Assembly (NCBI GenBank): GCA_018623655.1
Contig: JAAZVG010000088.1
Span: 1 to 6,117 of the forward strand
Reading direction: 5' to 3'
Source: Flavobacteriaceae bacterium
Lineage (GTDB): Bacteria > Bacteroidota > Bacteroidia > Flavobacteriales > Flavobacteriaceae
Length of the DNA stretch: 6,117 bases
Positions 4,141 through 6,117 of the stretch are shown here, one piece after another. The notes under the pieces were generated by a model. It was not told where the DNA came from. It made no database searches and saw only the letters and a program-made list of their open reading frames with translations. Both the position numbers and the translations under genes were made by a program. The stretch's first letter is position 1. Each line of letters opens with the position of its first letter.

Positions 4141-6117
4141 TTAGGCTGAGTTACGACTAGCATTAATATTACCAAACATCGAGCGAGTAACCATTTTTTC
4201 AAACAATTGTTTCTCTTCTATATTAGAAGTTTTACTTACCATGTTAAGGGCATACTGTTGTATCGTAAGCAGCGGTTGCACAATTCCCTCTCTAATCTCA
4301 ATAGAGGCCTTACCCGCCTTTTCGTTCTGCATTAATTGGTCAAAACCTGTGAGTTCAAGAAGTAATTCTTTAGATTGTATATACTCATTGTAAATCAGTT
4401 TCCAGAAATCACCATAAACCGGATCTTCAGCCATGTATGATGTAAGATCGAAGAATGACTTGGTGAGACTCATCATAGAATTCGCAATCAAGGTTCTAAA
4501 GTAGGCATTGCTCTTGTACAGCGATTGAACATGATCGAATCTACCACTATCCTTGAAAGCTTGAAGCGCCGATCCAACCCCGAAGAAACCGGGAACGTTT
4601 TGTTTTAACTGACTCCAACTACCTACGAACGGAATTGCGCGAAGATCCTCAAAGGCCAATTCCTTTTTACCTCCTCGCTTCGCGGGACGACTACCAATAT
4701 TGGTCTTAGCATAGTAGGGTAGCGTAGTCATTTCCTCTAAATAGGGCAAGAACTTATCGTGGGCCTTAAAGGCTTGGTATGCCTGATAGCTTAATTCAGC
4801 CAGCTCCTCAATGGTCGCCCGATCTGAGTCACTTAAATTATTCTGGCCTTTATTGGTCAATTGATTTTTAATCCCAGAACTAAGTAGTTGTTCAAGGTTG
4901 TATTGAGAAGATTCTAAAGTTCCGAAATTAGAACTAATCGTTTGTCCTTGTACGGTTAATTGAATATCATCAGCCTGAATATCTTCACTCATCGAGGCGT
5001 AAAATTCATGAGTACGTCCACCTCCTCGGGCAGGTGGTCCGCCTCTTCCATCGAAGAAAGCAACTGATATGCCATTTTCTGTAGAAACTTTACTTAAGGC
5101 TTCTTTAGCCTTGTATATACCCCAATTCGCCATAAGGTATCCACCATCCTTCGTTCCATCTGAGAAACCAAGCATAATGGTCTGTTTTCTATTTCTGGTG
5201 TCTAGGTGGGCGGCATACTGAGAAATTGAGTAGAAATCACTCATAATCTTAGGAGCTGCGTTTAAATCATCAATCGTCTCGAAGAGAGGTATAAAGTCTA
5301 CAGTCGGATGCTCCCAATCACACATACGAACAAGCGCATAAAGTTGCAGTAAATGCTCTAGCGATTGGCAGTTACTGATGATGTATCGATTCGCTCCAAG
5401 CTCACCGTTTTCAGCCTGAATTTGCTTCATTACATAGATAGAATTGATGGTTTGAGCAGTGATTGAATCAGAATCAAACCAATCTGATGATACCGAGCCT
5501 TTTAGCCCTATAAGTACTTCATATTTTTCATCTAAACTAAGTTCGGAATAAGGTTTTGAAGGTAGATTTTCTACATGGGCAGTTGCCATTGGATGGTTAA
5601 TAATCTCAATAAAAACAGCCTCGTGGATTCGAGAATCTTGACGTAGATCAAGGCTAGCAAAATGATAACCGAACAACTTTACTTTTTGAATAAGATCAAG
5701 TACTAAATCTTCGTATAGTCCGCTATGCTTCTCTACTATTTCAAGGTGTATCGATTGTAATTCAGTCTCTAACTCTTTTAGGGATAATGAGGGAAGCTCT
5801 GGAAAAAATAGGGTGTGATACATCCTCATCTCTAACTCTTCAACTCGTTCTAAAATACCCTTAAAAGTTAGTCTCGTTTTAAGATCCCGAATCTCTCTAT
5901 AATAATTACGCTGTATATGGTGTCTGAGCGTCTGAGCCGTTTTCATAGTGATTTCGGAGGTCACAAACGGATTACCATCACGATCACCTCCGGGCCAAAA
6001 ACCAAAATCAAATAGACGATGCTCAATAACTTTATTATCGAAGAAGTTTTTTCTAAGATAATTAACAATTGATCCAGCAGAGTAGTAAAAAACGTTCTCT
6101 AAATACCAAATAAGTCC
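4141..6117 (-). CDS. ppc: Phosphoenolpyruvate carboxylase, N-terminal end outside window
   Basis: It catalyses PEP + bicarbonate to oxaloacetate + phosphate, the anaplerotic supply of the TCA cycle and of aspartate-family amino acids; cytoplasmic. 658 residues are present and the frame is open to the right edge. A GTG at 5964 looks like a start but lies just inside the conserved FWPGGDRDGNPFVT, so it is internal. With a usual length near 850-880, about 200 residues are missing, including the first catalytic-His region. Residues numbered from the window edge: GGDRDGNP 43-50, LDLRQDSRIHE 156-166, PLFETIDDLN about 277-286, GFSDGTKDGG 317-326, FFDGRGGPPARGGG 354-367, NIGSRPAKR 473-481, and the C-terminus SRNSA, matching the RNTG-type end of the family. 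The GRGG loop has Asp (FDGRGG) where E. coli has His579; I believe this is normal in Bacteroidota. Stop TAA at 4141-4143. No clear terminator follows before the met promoter. Confidence 0.97.
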   Translation of the reverse strand, partial: GLIWYLENVFYYSAGSIVNYLRKNFFDNKVIEHRLFDFGFWPGGDRDGNPFVTSEITMKTAQTLRHHIQRNYYREIRDLKTRLTFKGILERVEELEMRMYHTLFFPELPSLSLKELETELQSIHLEIVEKHSGLYEDLVLDLIQKVKLFGYHFASLDLRQDSRIHEAVFIEIINHPMATAHVENLPSKPYSELSLDEKYEVLIGLKGSVSSDWFDSDSITAQTINSIYVMKQIQAENGELGANRYIISNCQSLEHLLQLYALVRMCDWEHPTVDFIPLFETIDDLNAAPKIMSDFYSISQYAAHLDTRNRKQTIMLGFSDGTKDGGYLMANWGIYKAKEALSKVSTENGISVAFFDGRGGPPARGGGRTHEFYASMSEDIQADDIQLTVQGQTISSNFGTLESSQYNLEQLLSSGIKNQLTNKGQNNLSDSDRATIEELAELSYQAYQAFKAHDKFLPYLEEMTTLPYYAKTNIGSRPAKRGGKKELAFEDLRAIPFVGSWSQLKQNVPGFFGVGSALQAFKDSGRFDHVQSLYKSNAYFRTLIANSMMSLTKSFFDLTSYMAEDPVYGDFWKLIYNEYIQSKELLLELTGFDQLMQNEKAGKASIEIREGIVQPLLTIQQYALNMVSKTSNIEEKQLFEKMVTRSMFGNINASRNSA

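Noticed and set aside
5962..5964. GTG as a start codon for phosphoenolpyruvate carboxylase
   Set aside because: The frame stays open to 6117 and encodes conserved family sequence (GLIWYLENVFYYSAG, then FWPGGDRDGNPF) before this codon.
1..6117. Insertion sequence, phage, CRISPR, toxin-antitoxin or defence genes
   Set aside because: No transposase-like frames, direct-repeat arrays or accessory genes were seen; all frames of good length are housekeeping or biosynthetic genes.

Overview
The window looks like ordinary core chromosome of a Bacteroidota bacterium, most likely order Flavobacteriales. The grounds are: MutS and phosphoenolpyruvate carboxylase sequences of the Bacteroidota type; start codons without Shine-Dalgarno sequences; promoter-like elements of the Bacteroidota pattern (TTG ... 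TAnnTTTG); an AT-rich composition; and a short, divergent MetX of a kind I associate with flavobacteria. The genus cannot be named from this alone. There are no signs of mobile DNA, phage, CRISPR or recent transfer.

Layout, left to right. (1) 2-1207 (+): the C-terminal part of DNA mismatch repair ATPase MutS, cut by the left edge. (2) 1235-1556 (+): a tRNA block. A promoter-like element precedes tRNA-Gly(GCC), followed by a strong terminator hairpin, a 16-nt near-perfect palindrome, tRNA-Leu(UAA) and a second terminator hairpin. (3) 1583-3851 (-): a two-gene methionine operon, metY (O-acetylhomoserine sulfhydrylase) then metX (homoserine O-acetyltransferase), 16 nt apart. (4) 3896-4085 (-): its regulatory leader, holding a promoter-like element, a SAM-I (S-box) riboswitch aptamer not covered by any protein-coding frame, and a candidate terminator/alternative-pairing expression platform. 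(5) 4141-6117 (-): phosphoenolpyruvate carboxylase (ppc), cut by the right edge; the reading frame stays open to the last base.

How the parts fit. MetX acetylates homoserine, and MetY replaces the acetyl ester with sulfide to give homocysteine, the direct-sulfhydrylation route to methionine. The SAM riboswitch closes the loop by shutting the operon when S-adenosylmethionine is plentiful. PEP carboxylase makes oxaloacetate, the precursor of aspartate and homoserine, so its position upstream is metabolically sensible, although it seems to be a separate transcription unit. The tRNAs and mutS are unrelated housekeeping neighbours transcribed the other way.

I found no new multi-gene system. The items most worth a second look are the riboswitch with its possible switching mechanism, the divergent MetX, and the palindrome directly in front of tRNA-Leu.
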